64,000 bases of DNA from Psychrobacter sp. JCM 18901 (lineage in GTDB: Bacteria > Pseudomonadota > Gammaproteobacteria > Pseudomonadales > Moraxellaceae): contig NZ_BAWH01000009.1 in assembly GCF_000586435.1 (NCBI RefSeq), forward strand, positions 53,509-117,508. Reading direction: 5' to 3'. A model generated the notes under the pieces. The model worked only from the letters and a program-made list of their open reading frames with translations. It made no database searches and was not told the DNA's origin. Numbering within the stretch: position 1 is the stretch's first letter; every line of letters starts with the position of its first letter. The position numbers and the translations under genes are program-made. Shown here piece after piece: positions 41,801 to 53,799 of the stretch.

Positions 41801-42792
41801 AGCGTGATACTGCGCTAACAGCACTAAAACAAACGTACGCTGAGCAGCAGACAGCATTTGATACATTGCAAAATACGTTACAAACGCAGCAAAAAGAGCT
41901 TGCCCGTCATGCTACTGAGCTGGCACTGAGTGCAGCGCGCTTGGAAGATGCTAGCGCACACACGCAGAGCGCTTTAGATGCCTACTATCGTGTAAGTCAT
42001 AAATATAAAGCGCAAGCAGAGCAACCGCAACAAAGCATGAGCGTCTCAAACTTGCTAGCAGATTTCATCGCTCATGATCGCCGCGTTCGTCCAGACAAAA
42101 TCGCTGAGCTAGAGTCCGAGCGAGCTAAGTTAACCCAGCAATTGAGTAAGATTGGGCCAGTGAATTTGGCAGCGGTCGCAGAGTTGGCCGAAGTGAACGA
42201 ACGCCTAGAGCCACTCGCACAGCAGACGGCAGATATCGCGGCCAGTATGCAGACATTGACTGAAGCGATTGCCTCTATTGATGAGACGACCAAGACGCTG
42301 TTTATGCAGACGCTTGATGCGGTCAATAATGAGCTGGCCAATTTATTTGCCAAAGTCTTTGGCGGTGGGCAAGCCAGTCTGACACTGAATACCGAGGAAA
42401 TGCCCGCCAATACGCCAAAGTCGGAACAATGGCGGGCAGGGCTTACCTTAATGGCACAGCCGAAGGGCAAACGCAACAGTCGCTTGGCGGTACTATCGGG
42501 TGGTGAAAAAACCCTTACTGCATTGAGTTTGATTTTTGCGATATTTAAGCAGCATCCTGCACCGTTCTGTGTGCTTGATGAGGTCGATGCACCGCTTGAT
42601 GATGCCAACGTCGCGCGCTTTACCAGTCTCATCCATGAGCTAGCAGATGATTTGCAGTTTATTTTTATCAGTCATAATAAATTAACGATGCAAATTGCTG
42701 ATGAGCTAAAGGGTATTACCATGCCAAGTGCAGGCATTTCTACACTCGTTAGTGTGTCGCTCGACGAAGCTGCGCGTTACGTAGAGAGCTAA
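38850..42792 (+). CDS. smc: Chromosome segregation ATPase SMC (frameshifted twice)
   Basis: Condensin ATPase that organises and segregates the chromosome. N-terminal head: MRLKSLKLAGFKSFANPTTF, Walker A GPNGCGKSN. Long coiled coils rich in Gln/Glu/Leu flank a hinge. C-terminal head: signature VLSGGEKTLTALSLIFAIFK and Walker B FCVLDEVDAPLDDANV. Breaks: a lost T at about 39253 (expected VVDVFLGTGLGARSYAV) and a lost base at about 39308 (expected GMIGRIVESSPLQLREFIEE). Corrected length about 1,315 residues, longer than the usual 1,150-1,190; the extra length is in a low-complexity hinge-proximal part (residues about 450-600). Upstream of zipA and ligA, the gene order known from Pseudomonas. Confidence 0.95.
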
Positions 42793-43007
42793 GCGTGAAA
42801 TAACCGACATTAAAAGTGCTATGAGAATCAGCGCGATGCAAATATAATCAATCAATTGGCATAAATGCAAATAAGCTTGACCTCAGTCCAGCATACTGGT
42901 TATAAAGTACACAATGTGGTGACGATATAGGTCAGCCATGCTAGAATATTGCCATTTATGCTCGTTTGTGTATTCCCTTTTGTTATATATACTAGGATGT
43001 ATTTATC

Positions 43008-44024
43008 ATGACCGTTATTCAGTTTATATTGATTGCCATTGCCGCGTTTATCGTGCTCGCAGGGCTGTTTATGGTCATTCGTAGCTTTAAGCGCCGCGGT
43101 GCTACCGAAGCTGCTGCGGTCAATTATGATAAAAATGGTATTCCGATCATACCGCGTCACGAGCGCAACATCGTCGATCAGCCAGATCTCGATGATACAG
43201 TCGCAGGCGAGACGAGCATCGGTCCAGATCGTAGTTACTTGGATGCCGTCGTTGAAGAAGAGCCATTGACGCAAGCGCATACTAACGTTGACGCTCAACT
43301 AACGGCTGAGCGTAACCATATAGCAGCTGACGACCATGACGTCATCGATGAAGCAGACTACGCGCGCTGGCAAGAAGAGCAACGCCGTGCCGATAGTGCT
43401 GAGTTTGTAGAAGTCGCCGATCAGATGCATATCGAGCAAGAGCCTGATGCGTTCTCTAGCCTAATGTCAGCGACCGATAGCCTGATGCCAACCATCGATA
43501 CGGCAGAAGAGCCAAGCTTCGATGACAACAGCCCGATACTGGATCAGCATCTATCAGAGTCAGGTGATGACGCGCAAAATGGTCCTTTGATTAATGCCAA
43601 AGACAATATCAATATCACCATATTGCCGCACCAATATCGTGACCGCCCAGCGGCGATTATCCGTGGTCGTGATCTGTTAGCGTTGATTGATAAATACGGT
43701 CTACGCTATGGTGCGATGAATATGTTCCATCGCTATGAGCAAAAAGACGGTACGGGTATGTTGTGGTTTAGCATGATGGGTATCACTGATAGTGGTATCG
43801 CGCCGTTTGACCCGCATAGTGTCGCGACCAACACCTATAACGGTGTCGTCGTGTTCTTGTCATTGCCTCATCCACAAGCTGTGCGCAGCTTTGATAGTAT
43901 GATGAGCATTGCTTACATGATGGCAAGCGACCTTGATGCGATTATGCTTGATGAAGAGAACGAACCAATCACGCCTGAATACAAGCAGCAGCTACGTAAC
44001 CAAGTCCGTGATTATGAGGGCTAG
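43008..44024 (+). CDS. zipA: Cell division protein ZipA
   Basis: Membrane protein that tethers FtsZ at the division ring. It has the ZipA layout: an N-terminal membrane anchor (VIQFILIAIAAFIVLAGLFM), a short basic stretch (RSFKRRG), a long acidic disordered linker to about residue 200, and a C-terminal FtsZ-binding domain (ITILPHQYRDRPAAIIRGRD through VVFLSLPHPQAVRSFDSMM). 338 residues, intact frame. Gene order smc-zipA-ligA supports the call. Confidence 0.94.
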   Translation: MTVIQFILIAIAAFIVLAGLFMVIRSFKRRGATEAAAVNYDKNGIPIIPRHERNIVDQPDLDDTVAGETSIGPDRSYLDAVVEEEPLTQAHTNVDAQLTAERNHIAADDHDVIDEADYARWQEEQRRADSAEFVEVADQMHIEQEPDAFSSLMSATDSLMPTIDTAEEPSFDDNSPILDQHLSESGDDAQNGPLINAKDNINITILPHQYRDRPAAIIRGRDLLALIDKYGLRYGAMNMFHRYEQKDGTGMLWFSMMGITDSGIAPFDPHSVATNTYNGVVVFLSLPHPQAVRSFDSMMSIAYMMASDLDAIMLDEENEPITPEYKQQLRNQVRDYEG

Positions 44025-44063
44025 CAGTGTAAAGGCTAAAAGCTGATTAATAGCAGAAATCAT

Positions 44064-44105
44064 AAAAAAAGGCAAATAGCGCTTAACGTTGTTTGCCTTT
44101 TTTTT
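44064..44105 (+). terminator. Rho-independent terminator after zipA
   Basis: AAAAAAAGGCAAA pairs with TTTGCCTTTTTTT around a loop that itself contains AACG/CGTT. A separate promoter for ligA is therefore expected in 44106-44251. Confidence 0.85.
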
Positions 44106-44111
44106 AATGGG

Positions 44112-44190
44112 CTATAGTTTCCGCAAAGTGCTAACCATAGTAGACTGAGCAAGCCTGACATGGTATTTGATTTATATAGGATTGACTATA
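44112..44190. repeat. Possible remnant of the dispersed element
   Basis: Starts TATAGTTTCCGC and ends ATATAGGATTGACTATA, that is, both ends look like the TATAGT termini of the dispersed family, but the interior lacks the conserved core and it is only about 79 bp. Could be chance. Confidence 0.3.
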
Positions 44191-44230
44191 CCGAGCTTCC
44201 TACAAACTTGTTATCATATCGACATCTTGA

Positions 44231-46375
<2,145 letters not shown>

Positions 46376-46378
46376 ATT

Positions 46379-48955
46379 ATGAATATTGATGACATGGAAG
46401 GTCTGGACGAAGAAACTCGCAAAGAGATTGAAGGATTGCAGAAGGTTACTCGTGAGAAGGATGGCGGTGATACTTTTGCAAAGGCACAATTTAATATAGG
46501 AAGTGTATATCACGAAAATAACAAATTAGAAAATGCACTGAAAGCATGGAATAAAATTAAACGTTCAGATAATCCTGAGCTTTATGCTCAACTCCGATTA
46601 GATATTGGAGTCATGTTCAAACAAGGAAACGATGATGAACGTGCTTTGATAGAGTGGATTAAAGTAAAGCACGCTGATAGTTCAGTCGCATATGCTTATG
46701 CACAATTTTATACTGGTCGAGTATTATATAACTTAAATAAAACTTTAGAATCGATGAAAGCTTATAAAAATATTAAGCGTGAAGATAGCTTAGAACTTTT
46801 TATTGAAGCACAGTTCCGTATTGCAGAGATTTTACTTTTGGAAGGGGATCCTAAGGGCGCTATAAGTTCTTGGAGTAATATAGAGCGCTCCGACGATCAA
46901 GCTGCCTATGCTAAAGCTCAGTTCAGTATAGGCTCTATACTACTAGAGAGAAAGATTGATAAAGAGTTAGCACTAATAGCATGGAATAATATTAAAAAAA
47001 CAGATGACCCTAAAATATTTGCAGATGCACAATTCGGTATAGGGTATGAACTAGACAATAAGAAAGATATTGATGGAGCATTGAAGCATTGTCTCAGATT
47101 TTGCGTTCAGATAATCCAGAAGTTTATGCGAAAGCGCAATTTAATATAGGGGCTATTTTAAGAAAGCAGAATAATAATGAAGGAGCCTTATTAGCATGGC
47201 GAAATGTAGAGCGTTCTGATGATGTGGACAGCTATACTAGAGCACAGTTTAGTATTGCAAACACCTTGAGTGAAAATGGCAAAGAGGATGTTTCTTTATC
47301 TATATTGAGAAGTATTAAACGTTCAGACGGCTGTGAAATTTATTCAAAAGCACAATTCAATATTGGTTGTTCATTAAGTGATAAAGGCGATGTTCAAGGT
47401 GCGTTATTAGCATGGAATAGTATAGAGCGTTCAGATAATTTGGAAACTTATGCTAGAGCGAAAATAAGAATCGGTTTTTTTATTAGAGAAAAAACAAGAT
47501 TATGACGGAGCAATTGCTGCATGGTCTAAAATAGAACGATCAGATAATCCAGAAGCTTACGCTGTTGCAAAAGCGAATATTGCGTACTTATCATTTGGAA
47601 AACCTATAGTTGCTAAAAAAAGCTTTCTTGAACATTAGAAAATCTGACAACACTAGAATATATGCATATGCGCAATTCAAATTAGGGTTAATATTTATTA
47701 ATGAAGGCAACATCGAAGAAGCAGTAAACTCATTTAATACAGCTAAAAGCTATTATCCTTATGAGTCTTATTGCTGTGAAAAAAATTTGCGATTTACTAA
47801 AAGTTTCAGAAACAAAGAATTTTGGTCTAATCTTGTTACAGTTATTAAATATAGTGTTAGATATAGTTGATATTTTGACTTTAGATTTTAGCAAGTATGC
47901 TGATGAAGAAAAGCCTTTCGAGAGAAAGCTTGCTCATTACACGTCTACGTATACTTCTAACCTACTATTGGGTAATGATAAGAATAATACTCGCCCCAGC
48001 TCATTTAGACTGAATACGATTAACAATGTTAATGATCCTAGTGAAGGTCAACTGCTTGTTAGGAAATTGAAAGGTGTAAAAGATAATAGCTTCGTTCCAT
48101 TAGCTTTTGATGAGAAGTTCCATGCTTTTATCAGCTGCTTTACTTTTAACCATGATAGCCTGAATCAGTTTAGGTTATATGGCAAACAAGATAACAAAGA
48201 GGCTTCTGGAATGAGCCTAGTCTTCAAAAAAGATTTTTTTCCAGTCTCAGAACTTTATAGGAGGACTATCTCATTTATCGGTTGAGAACACTTCAAAAGT
48301 TATTAAAAATATTTCAACTATAAATGATACGAAACTAGATAACACAAAGGTGCAAGCCTCTGACAATAATGAGATAGTTAAATATTCAGTGATGAGATGC
48401 GTTTATTTAGACCCAACATCAGAGTATTTTCATTTAGCACAACGGAATCGTTTAACGTTTTTTCGTGAACTTGGTGAGAAAAGAATAATAAAAAATGGTA
48501 TAGAGCAGTCTCAAGCTGAATACGAATGGGAGCTCTATCAAAAATATATAGGTGAAATAACTGATAACTTCAAAGAAGCTTATGACAAACTTAAGGTTAT
48601 TTACAAGGAAGTAGAGAAGGAAATTGATAATGTAGAAGCGAGTTTAGGGGCTTCTAAAGCTAAAGAAATGAATGAATTTGCTGAAGAAATACTTTTGCCT
48701 TTGAAGTATCTTGTCAAACATTCAGCATTTCGTGAGGAGCAAGAGTGTAGGATGATTTATATCACTTCGATTGATAGGCCTGAAGTAACAATGGAGTATG
48801 GTAGCTTTCTATATGTTGAGTATGAACCTAGCGTGAAAGAACATCTCGATAAAATTTATATAGCTCCTGCTGCGCTTCATCACAAACGATACTTCGATCA
48901 CCTTTTGAAAGATGTTGATGTACCAGTTGAAGTATCAGGAAATGTATTTCGATAA
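46379..48955 (+). CDS. TPR-repeat protein with C-terminal DUF2971 domain (multiply frameshifted)
   Basis: About 858 residues once breaks are removed. Residues 1 to about 460 hold about twelve repeats of 36-37 residues built on the pattern W-x2-I-x-RSD-x-P-x-x-YA-x-AQF-x-IG (AKAQFNIGSV, AKAQFSIGSI, SKAQFNIGCS...), a TPR/Sel1-like solenoid. The C-terminal part has LAHYTS, DPSEGQLL, HAFISCFTFNHDSLNQFRLY, GMSLVFKKDFF and REEQECRMIYI, the pattern of DUF2971. Breaks: about 47090-47100, T7 at 47476-47482, A7 at about 47612-47618, A7 at about 47779-47785, and T7 near 48235-48241. The DUF2971 part might instead be a separate gene from ATG 47761. It starts 3 bp after ligA but is visibly more AT-rich, a sign of transfer. 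Function unknown. Confidence 0.78.
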
Positions 48956-49055
48956 TTGCCTAAACGCGAAAAATCATAAATAGTATGGATGTTGACTCAC
49001 GTTCTATGATTATTTATTTCTCTATGGGTCTTCATCCACATTATATTTCAGTTTT

Positions 49056-49604
49056 CTACTCAACCATCTCCCCATGTGCTTTCACATCACCTTTCTTACC
49101 ATCTGGCTGAATCACGATAGGTAGTACCAGCCCTTTGGCAAAGTCATCAGACAGCACATAATCATAGCGACTGGCAGCGACATCAGGCGTGGTATGAATG
49201 ATAAGCGTCATCTCATTGCCATCGGTTAGCTCATGTGAGACATAGGTTTCGCTGAGTTGATCTAAGGCTTTCGATAGCGCTTCGTTACTTGCCATGCTCA
49301 CCGTCAGATTATGCTGAGCGGTCGCAGCGTCCACCTTGAAGTAATCTGCATAGTCTCGGACGTTTTGACTATCGATCGCAAACGGATACTTATAGTTGGT
49401 AGGGTCAGCAGGCTTTGCACCACTGTCTACCAGTGACCAATCGATGGTGTCGGCTGCTGGTTTGCCTTCTGGTGTTGAAGAGTCTGCTGCTGTCTCCGCA
49501 GTTTGCTCAGTGGCATCGACAGAATCGGTAGCGTTATCGCAGCCCGTCAGCGCCCACATGCTTGCCGTTGCAATTACCATCATACTTATCAGACGCTTTG
49601 CCAT
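49056..49604 (-). CDS. Hypothetical lipoprotein, about 182 residues
   Basis: Signal peptide with lipobox ALTGC (Cys22, counting from ATG 49604). I prefer this start to the upstream in-frame ATG 49631 because AAAGGG sits just before it and the signal peptide is then of normal form. An acidic, Thr/Ala-rich linker precedes a globular part containing YKYPFAIDSQNVRDYADYF, TVSMASNEALSKALDQLSE and a C-terminal VLPIVIQPDGKKGDV. No family recognised. Two dispersed elements abut its promoter side, so its expression signals may lie within or between them. Confidence 0.75.
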   Translation of the reverse strand: MAKRLISMMVIATASMWALTGCDNATDSVDATEQTAETAADSSTPEGKPAADTIDWSLVDSGAKPADPTNYKYPFAIDSQNVRDYADYFKVDAATAQHNLTVSMASNEALSKALDQLSETYVSHELTDGNEMTLIIHTTPDVAASRYDYVLSDDFAKGLVLPIVIQPDGKKGDVKAHGEMVE

Positions 49605-49709
49605 CGAGTTACCCTTTTGATTGTTGGTCATGATTGATTTTCTTTACCTGCTATTTTGACAGCTTTCTTTGTGCTTCTCTAGCGAAATACATCAGTTGGT
49701 AAGTTTTGA

Positions 49710-49816
49710 TATAGTCGATCCTCTATAAAAGAATGACAACGTTAACCTCGCTTACAGTATTACAGTTATATCTGCACTCGGCTGCCTTGTACCACTTTTA
49801 AATTGAATCAACTATA
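49710..49816 (+). repeat. Correia-like dispersed element, copy D (best preserved)
   Basis: 107 bp. Left end TATAGTCGATCCTC; right end on the opposite strand TATAGTTGATTCAATTTAAA; the outer 22 bp pair at about 17 positions. Interior GTTAACCTCGCTTACAGTAT and CACTCGGCTGCCTTGTAC match copy A. TA dinucleotides at the ends are consistent with insertion at TA. Confidence 0.85.
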
Positions 49817-49921
49817 TAGTCGAGTCTATATAAGTCCGCTACATTGTCATCCTCGCTAAGCATACTAATGTATAACTTGCACTCGGTTTCCTTGTATCGA
49901 AATTATGTTGAACTAACTGTA
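49815..49921 (+). repeat. Correia-like dispersed element, copy E
   Basis: 107 bp, in direct orientation with copy D and sharing its terminal TA (49815-49816). Left end TATAGTCGAGTC; right end on the opposite strand TACAGTTAGTTCAACAT. Interior ATCCTCGCTAAGCATA and CACTCGGTTTCCTTGTAT are at family spacing. Confidence 0.75.
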
Positions 49922-49984
49922 CAACTATCTATCTGATACTGATTTTTATAGCCATTTCTATACGCGTATCAAACGAACACGCAT

Positions 49985-50017
49985 AAAAAAGCAGCCACCA
50001 TATAATGACTGCTTTTT
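49985..50017 (-). terminator. Rho-independent terminator
   Basis: AAAAAGCAG pairs with CTGCTTTTT around a 14-nt loop, 50 bp past the stop of the minus-strand lipoprotein gene at 50067. Confidence 0.7.
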
Positions 50018-50066
50018 GTCTATTACGACTATTTGTCTATTACGATATGAGCGTATCTCTAGCTGA

Positions 50067-50477
50067 TTAGATTTGGCAGTTTACTTGATATTCTTTACCG
50101 TCAGCCCACTTCATCGCAAAGATACCTTTGTCACCTTTCATGTGCCATGCATAGACGACTTCTGGGTTTGAATCATTTACATAGCTTGCGACTTCGCCTT
50201 TTACTTTACCGTTTAGGATGATTGGCTGCTCGGCCCATTTTACTTTTGGCAAGGTAGCGTTGAGCATGACTTGTTCTTTATTGATAGACTGTTTTGCCAT
50301 GATTTTGCTGTCATCGGTGCAGGTGTATGGTGCTGGTGCCATACGATCATAGGCAGCGGTTACTTTTTCTGGAACTGGCGTATCAGTTGCATCTGGGGTA
50401 GTTGGTGCGGTAGTCGCACAAGCGCTCAATAGGGCAAGGACTGGTAGGGTAGTCGCAATTTTAGTTATCATTTTCAT
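50067..50477 (-). CDS. Small hypothetical lipoprotein
   Basis: About 136 residues from ATG 50477, which has GGAGAG upstream (an in-frame ATG at 50489 is less likely). Lipobox LLSAC (Cys20). The mature part has a first Cys in PYTCTDDSK and a last Cys in YQVNCQI, probably a disulfide, and Trp/Gly-rich strands between (ILNGKVKGEVASY, VVYAWHMKGDKGIFAMKW). The layout (strand-Cys ... Cys at the end) is reminiscent of MliC lysozyme inhibitors, but the usual SGA-Y motif is not evident; I leave it unassigned. Confidence 0.75.
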   Translation of the reverse strand: MKMITKIATTLPVLALLSACATTAPTTPDATDTPVPEKVTAAYDRMAPAPYTCTDDSKIMAKQSINKEQVMLNATLPKVKWAEQPIILNGKVKGEVASYVNDSNPEVVYAWHMKGDKGIFAMKWADGKEYQVNCQI

Positions 50478-50698
50478 AGTGCTCTCCAAAGCTTTTCGCT
50501 GCTGTCATTTACTTGTTCTTAATGATGCGTTTAGCATATGAGGGTTATAGTAGCGAAAACGAACCATTTCAATGTTAGAAATTGTTCGTTACCTGTTAGC
50601 TTCGTTACCCAACCGCTGTCTAATGTAACTTGCAATCTGCGACATGCTGAAAAGTAAGCCGTATTAATTCTGAGATGCGCAACTATAAAATCAGCGCA

Positions 50699-50740
50699 TA
50701 AAAAAGCGTCTATCAACGAGTGGCTGATAGACGCTTTTTT
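50699..50740 (-). terminator. Rho-independent terminator of ygiQ
   Basis: AAAAAGCGTCTATCA pairs perfectly with TGATAGACGCTTTTT around a 9-nt loop, 66 bp past the ygiQ stop. Confidence 0.9.
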
Positions 50741-50805
50741 GTTTTACTTAACACGCGTTAGATTGAGCATGCACTTTTATACTATAAACACTACCTGCTA
50801 TGACA

Positions 50806-53266
50806 CTACTTGGTTTTACGTGGTGGCAGACCAGTATGCTGAGTCTGGAAATTGCCTTTGCTAACTTTCTTCTTACTGTTTTTACCGACAGCATTTTTAC
50901 CTGCTGCACCTTTAGCTGACCCACTGTTGTTTGACGAGCCATTACTACGCTTCACTGAGTCATTGCCAACACGGCTATTCTTTTTGCGCGCTGACTGATA
51001 AGTATCTTGCGCGGCATCACGCCCTTCTAAACTGGCATTAAATGGTGGAATCAAGCAACCACGATTTTTACCAATCAAGTCACTACGACCCATGTCTTGT
51101 AGGGCTTTACGTAGTAGTACCCAGTTTTTTGGATCATGATAGCGTAAGAACGCTTTATGCAATTTGCGCTGCTTGCCAGACTTGACGATATCCATGTCAC
51201 CTTCATCACGGCTGACCTTATGTAGCGGATCTTTGTGCGTGTGATACATGGTAGTCGCGGTCGCCATCGGGCTTGGATAAAACGCCTGCACTTGGTCAGC
51301 ACGGTAGCCATTACTCTTGAGCCAAAGGGCAAGGTTCATCATATCTTCATCTTTGGTTCCCGGATGGGCGGCGATGAAGTAAGGAATCAGATATTGCTCT
51401 TTACCCGCTTCTTGGCTGAATTGCTCAAACATGGCTTTGAACTGATCATAGCTGCCCATGCCCGGCTTCATCATCTTCGATAGCACGCCTTCTTCAGAGT
51501 GCTCAGGCGCAATCTTGAGATAACCACCGACGTGATGACTGACCAACTCTTTCACATATTCAGGATCTTTTACTGCCAAGTCATAACGCAAGCCTGAAGC
51601 AATCAGGATTTTTTTTCACGCCTTTGATATCACGCGCTTTGCGATATAGTTTGGTCAAGTTACTGTGATCGGTAATCAGGTTTTCGCAGACATCAGGATA
51701 GACACAAGACGGCTTACGGCAGTTCTTCTCAATGGTCTCATCTTTACAGCTGAGGCGGTACATATTGGCTGTTGGGCCACCAAGGTCAGATATCACACCA
51801 GTAAAGTTCGGTGCAGTATCACGAATCGCTTCTACTTCGCGCAAGATTGAATCTTCTGAACGGCTCTGGATAATGCGGCCTTCGTGCTCAGTGATCGAGC
51901 AGAAGGTACAACCACCAAAACAGCCGCGCATGATATTGACTGAGAACTTAATCATATCATAAGCAGGGATGCGCGCATCGCCATAGCTTGGATGCGGCAG
52001 GCGCGCATACGGCAAGTCAAACACATAATCCATCTCTTCTGTGGAGAGTGGTACTGGTGGTGGGTTGAGCCAAACGTCGATAGAGGTATGTGAGTTACCA
52101 GCACCGCTGCTATGACGCTGTACAAGCGCACGGGCGTTACCTGGATTGGTCTCTAAATGCAGAATACGACTTGCATGAGCATAAAGCACAGGGTCAGATT
52201 TGACGTGCTCGTAATCAGGCAGACGAATGACAGTTTTTTTCACGTGGTGGCATTTTTAGCTTATGCTTACGTGCGGTCATTGGCTTATCAAATCCGCGCA
52301 TTTGCACCACTTGCGTCTCTTCGTCGACTTGTTCAGCGTTGATAACTTTATTAGCGACAGGTTCTGCGACGAAGCCCTGATATTGTGACGACATCGATGA
52401 CATAGCTTGGCCAACAGGCGAGTCCGATGGTTTGCTCTGCTCAATTGAACAGCTATCAACGTCTTCGGTCATTACATAAGGGTTGATGATTGGATCGACA
52501 CGGCCGACAGTATCGACATCGTTACTCGCAACCTCAGTCATATCTTCTTGCCAGTGACGACGAGTCGGGGTCAATAAGTAAGCCGTACCGCGCAATTTGC
52601 TCATTTGCTCAAAGCTATAGCCTTTAGACAGACCATGTACCACATCGACGATCGCACGCTCAGCATTACCATACAGTAAGACATCAGCACGCGCATCTAG
52701 CAAGATACTACGGCGGACTTTGTCTGACCAATAATCATAATGAGCGATACGGCGTAGACTGCCTTCAATGCCGCCTAAGATAATAGGCACATCAGGATAG
52801 GCTTCACGGCAGCGCTGGCTATAGACGATAGCTGCACGGTCAGGGCGTTTGTTTGCCACGTTGCCCGGAGAGTAAGCATCATCGCTACGGATTTTGCGAT
52901 CAGCGGTATAGCGGTTGATCATGCTGTCCATGTTGCCCGCGGTCACGCCGTACGCATAGACAGGTTTGCCGAGTTCCATAAAGCGTCTTTGCTCTTCCAA
53001 TCTGGCTGAGCGATGATACCAACACGGAAACCTTGCGACTCAAGCAAGCGACCGATGATGGCCATACCAAAGCTTGGATGATCGACATAGGCATCACCTG
53101 AAATGATGATGACGTCACAAGCATCCCAGCCCAAATCGTCCATCTCTTTGCGGCTCATCGGTAGATAAGGTGCTGGCTCGTAGCAGCTCGCCCAGTGTTT
53201 GTCATAATCATAAAGTGGCTTGGTGCCTTGTTTAAAGGCAGTGCGGGCGATGGTATCGGCAGACAT
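50806..53266 (-). CDS. ygiQ: YgiQ family radical SAM protein (frameshifted three times)
   Basis: Large uncharacterised radical-SAM enzyme of the UPF0313/YgiQ family. N-terminal part: [20 protein letters not shown] and [20 protein letters not shown], a B12-binding-like fold. The [4Fe-4S] site is [16 protein letters not shown] (C-x3-C-x2-C). Also [36 protein letters not shown] and [15 protein letters not shown] basic low-complexity C-terminal tail ([10 protein letters not shown]) follows. Breaks: about 52985, T7 at about 52236-52242, and T8 at about 51609-51616. Corrected length about 820 residues, slightly above E. coli YgiQ. Substrate unknown. Monocistronic. Confidence 0.93.
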
Positions 53267-53799
53267 GGGCGGACCTGTTAATTAGAAAAATGGCACTAAA
53301 AATACAGCCCTTATTACCCAATGATAATAAAGGCGAATTTAAAAGCGCTCATTTTAACATGAATCGCCTTCACTATGCGACCTATTCTATTAGGGACGAT
53401 TGCCGATAAGTTATTGATAGCGTGAGATAAACTGCTCATGCAAAGCAAGCTATCCGCACAGCAAAATAATGGCAAAAATAGCTTAGCTGTAACTGTCACG
53501 CTATTAGTTTCATCACTAATTTTATAAAGGTCATTATCAGATCTATAGAACTTCCTTCTAACAATCATTCTCTACCCTAGTTCAATTTATAGCTACATCC
53601 TCGCAAACGTAATAGTCAAAATACTGATTTATCTGATACTGGTCATTTGTTTTCTTATATTTAAGACTTACTTCAATTTCTAATGATAGGTTTTGGCACA
53701 GGTTTTGCTCCACCTTATTAGGGCTTATTTGTGTGCATTAATGAGTAAAAATAGTGCACCGATAAAATTTGAACGGATAGATAAGTGTTTGGAGATAAA
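53267..53799. other. Divergent intergenic region between ygiQ and amtB
   Basis: About 530 bp, AT-rich, without a convincing gene. GGAG at 53791-53794 is the ribosome site of amtB. A nitrogen-responsive (sigma-54) promoter would be expected for amtB, but I could not find a clear GG-N10-GC element. Confidence 0.4.

Larger units (their letters stand above)
49605..50066. other. Intergenic region holding two abutting dispersed elements and a terminator
   Basis: About 460 bp without a gene. It consists of upstream sequence of the lipoprotein gene, copies D and E of the Correia-like family (49710-49921), and the terminator of the next lipoprotein gene. Confidence 0.7.

Noticed and set aside
42072..42632. 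186-codon frame antisense to the smc C-terminal head
   Set aside because: It is a shadow of a highly conserved gene in Ser/Ala-rich antisense frame; same reasoning applies to the long antisense frames in gltS, phoX, TSUP and ligA.
48971..49018. Weak inverted repeat (AAATCATA/TATGATT) after the DUF2971 gene
   Set aside because: Short AT-only stem with a long loop and no T-run; not convincing as a terminator.
53314..53568. 84-codon frame on the minus strand between ygiQ and amtB
   Set aside because: No ribosome site or recognisable features; lies in an AT-rich divergent promoter region.
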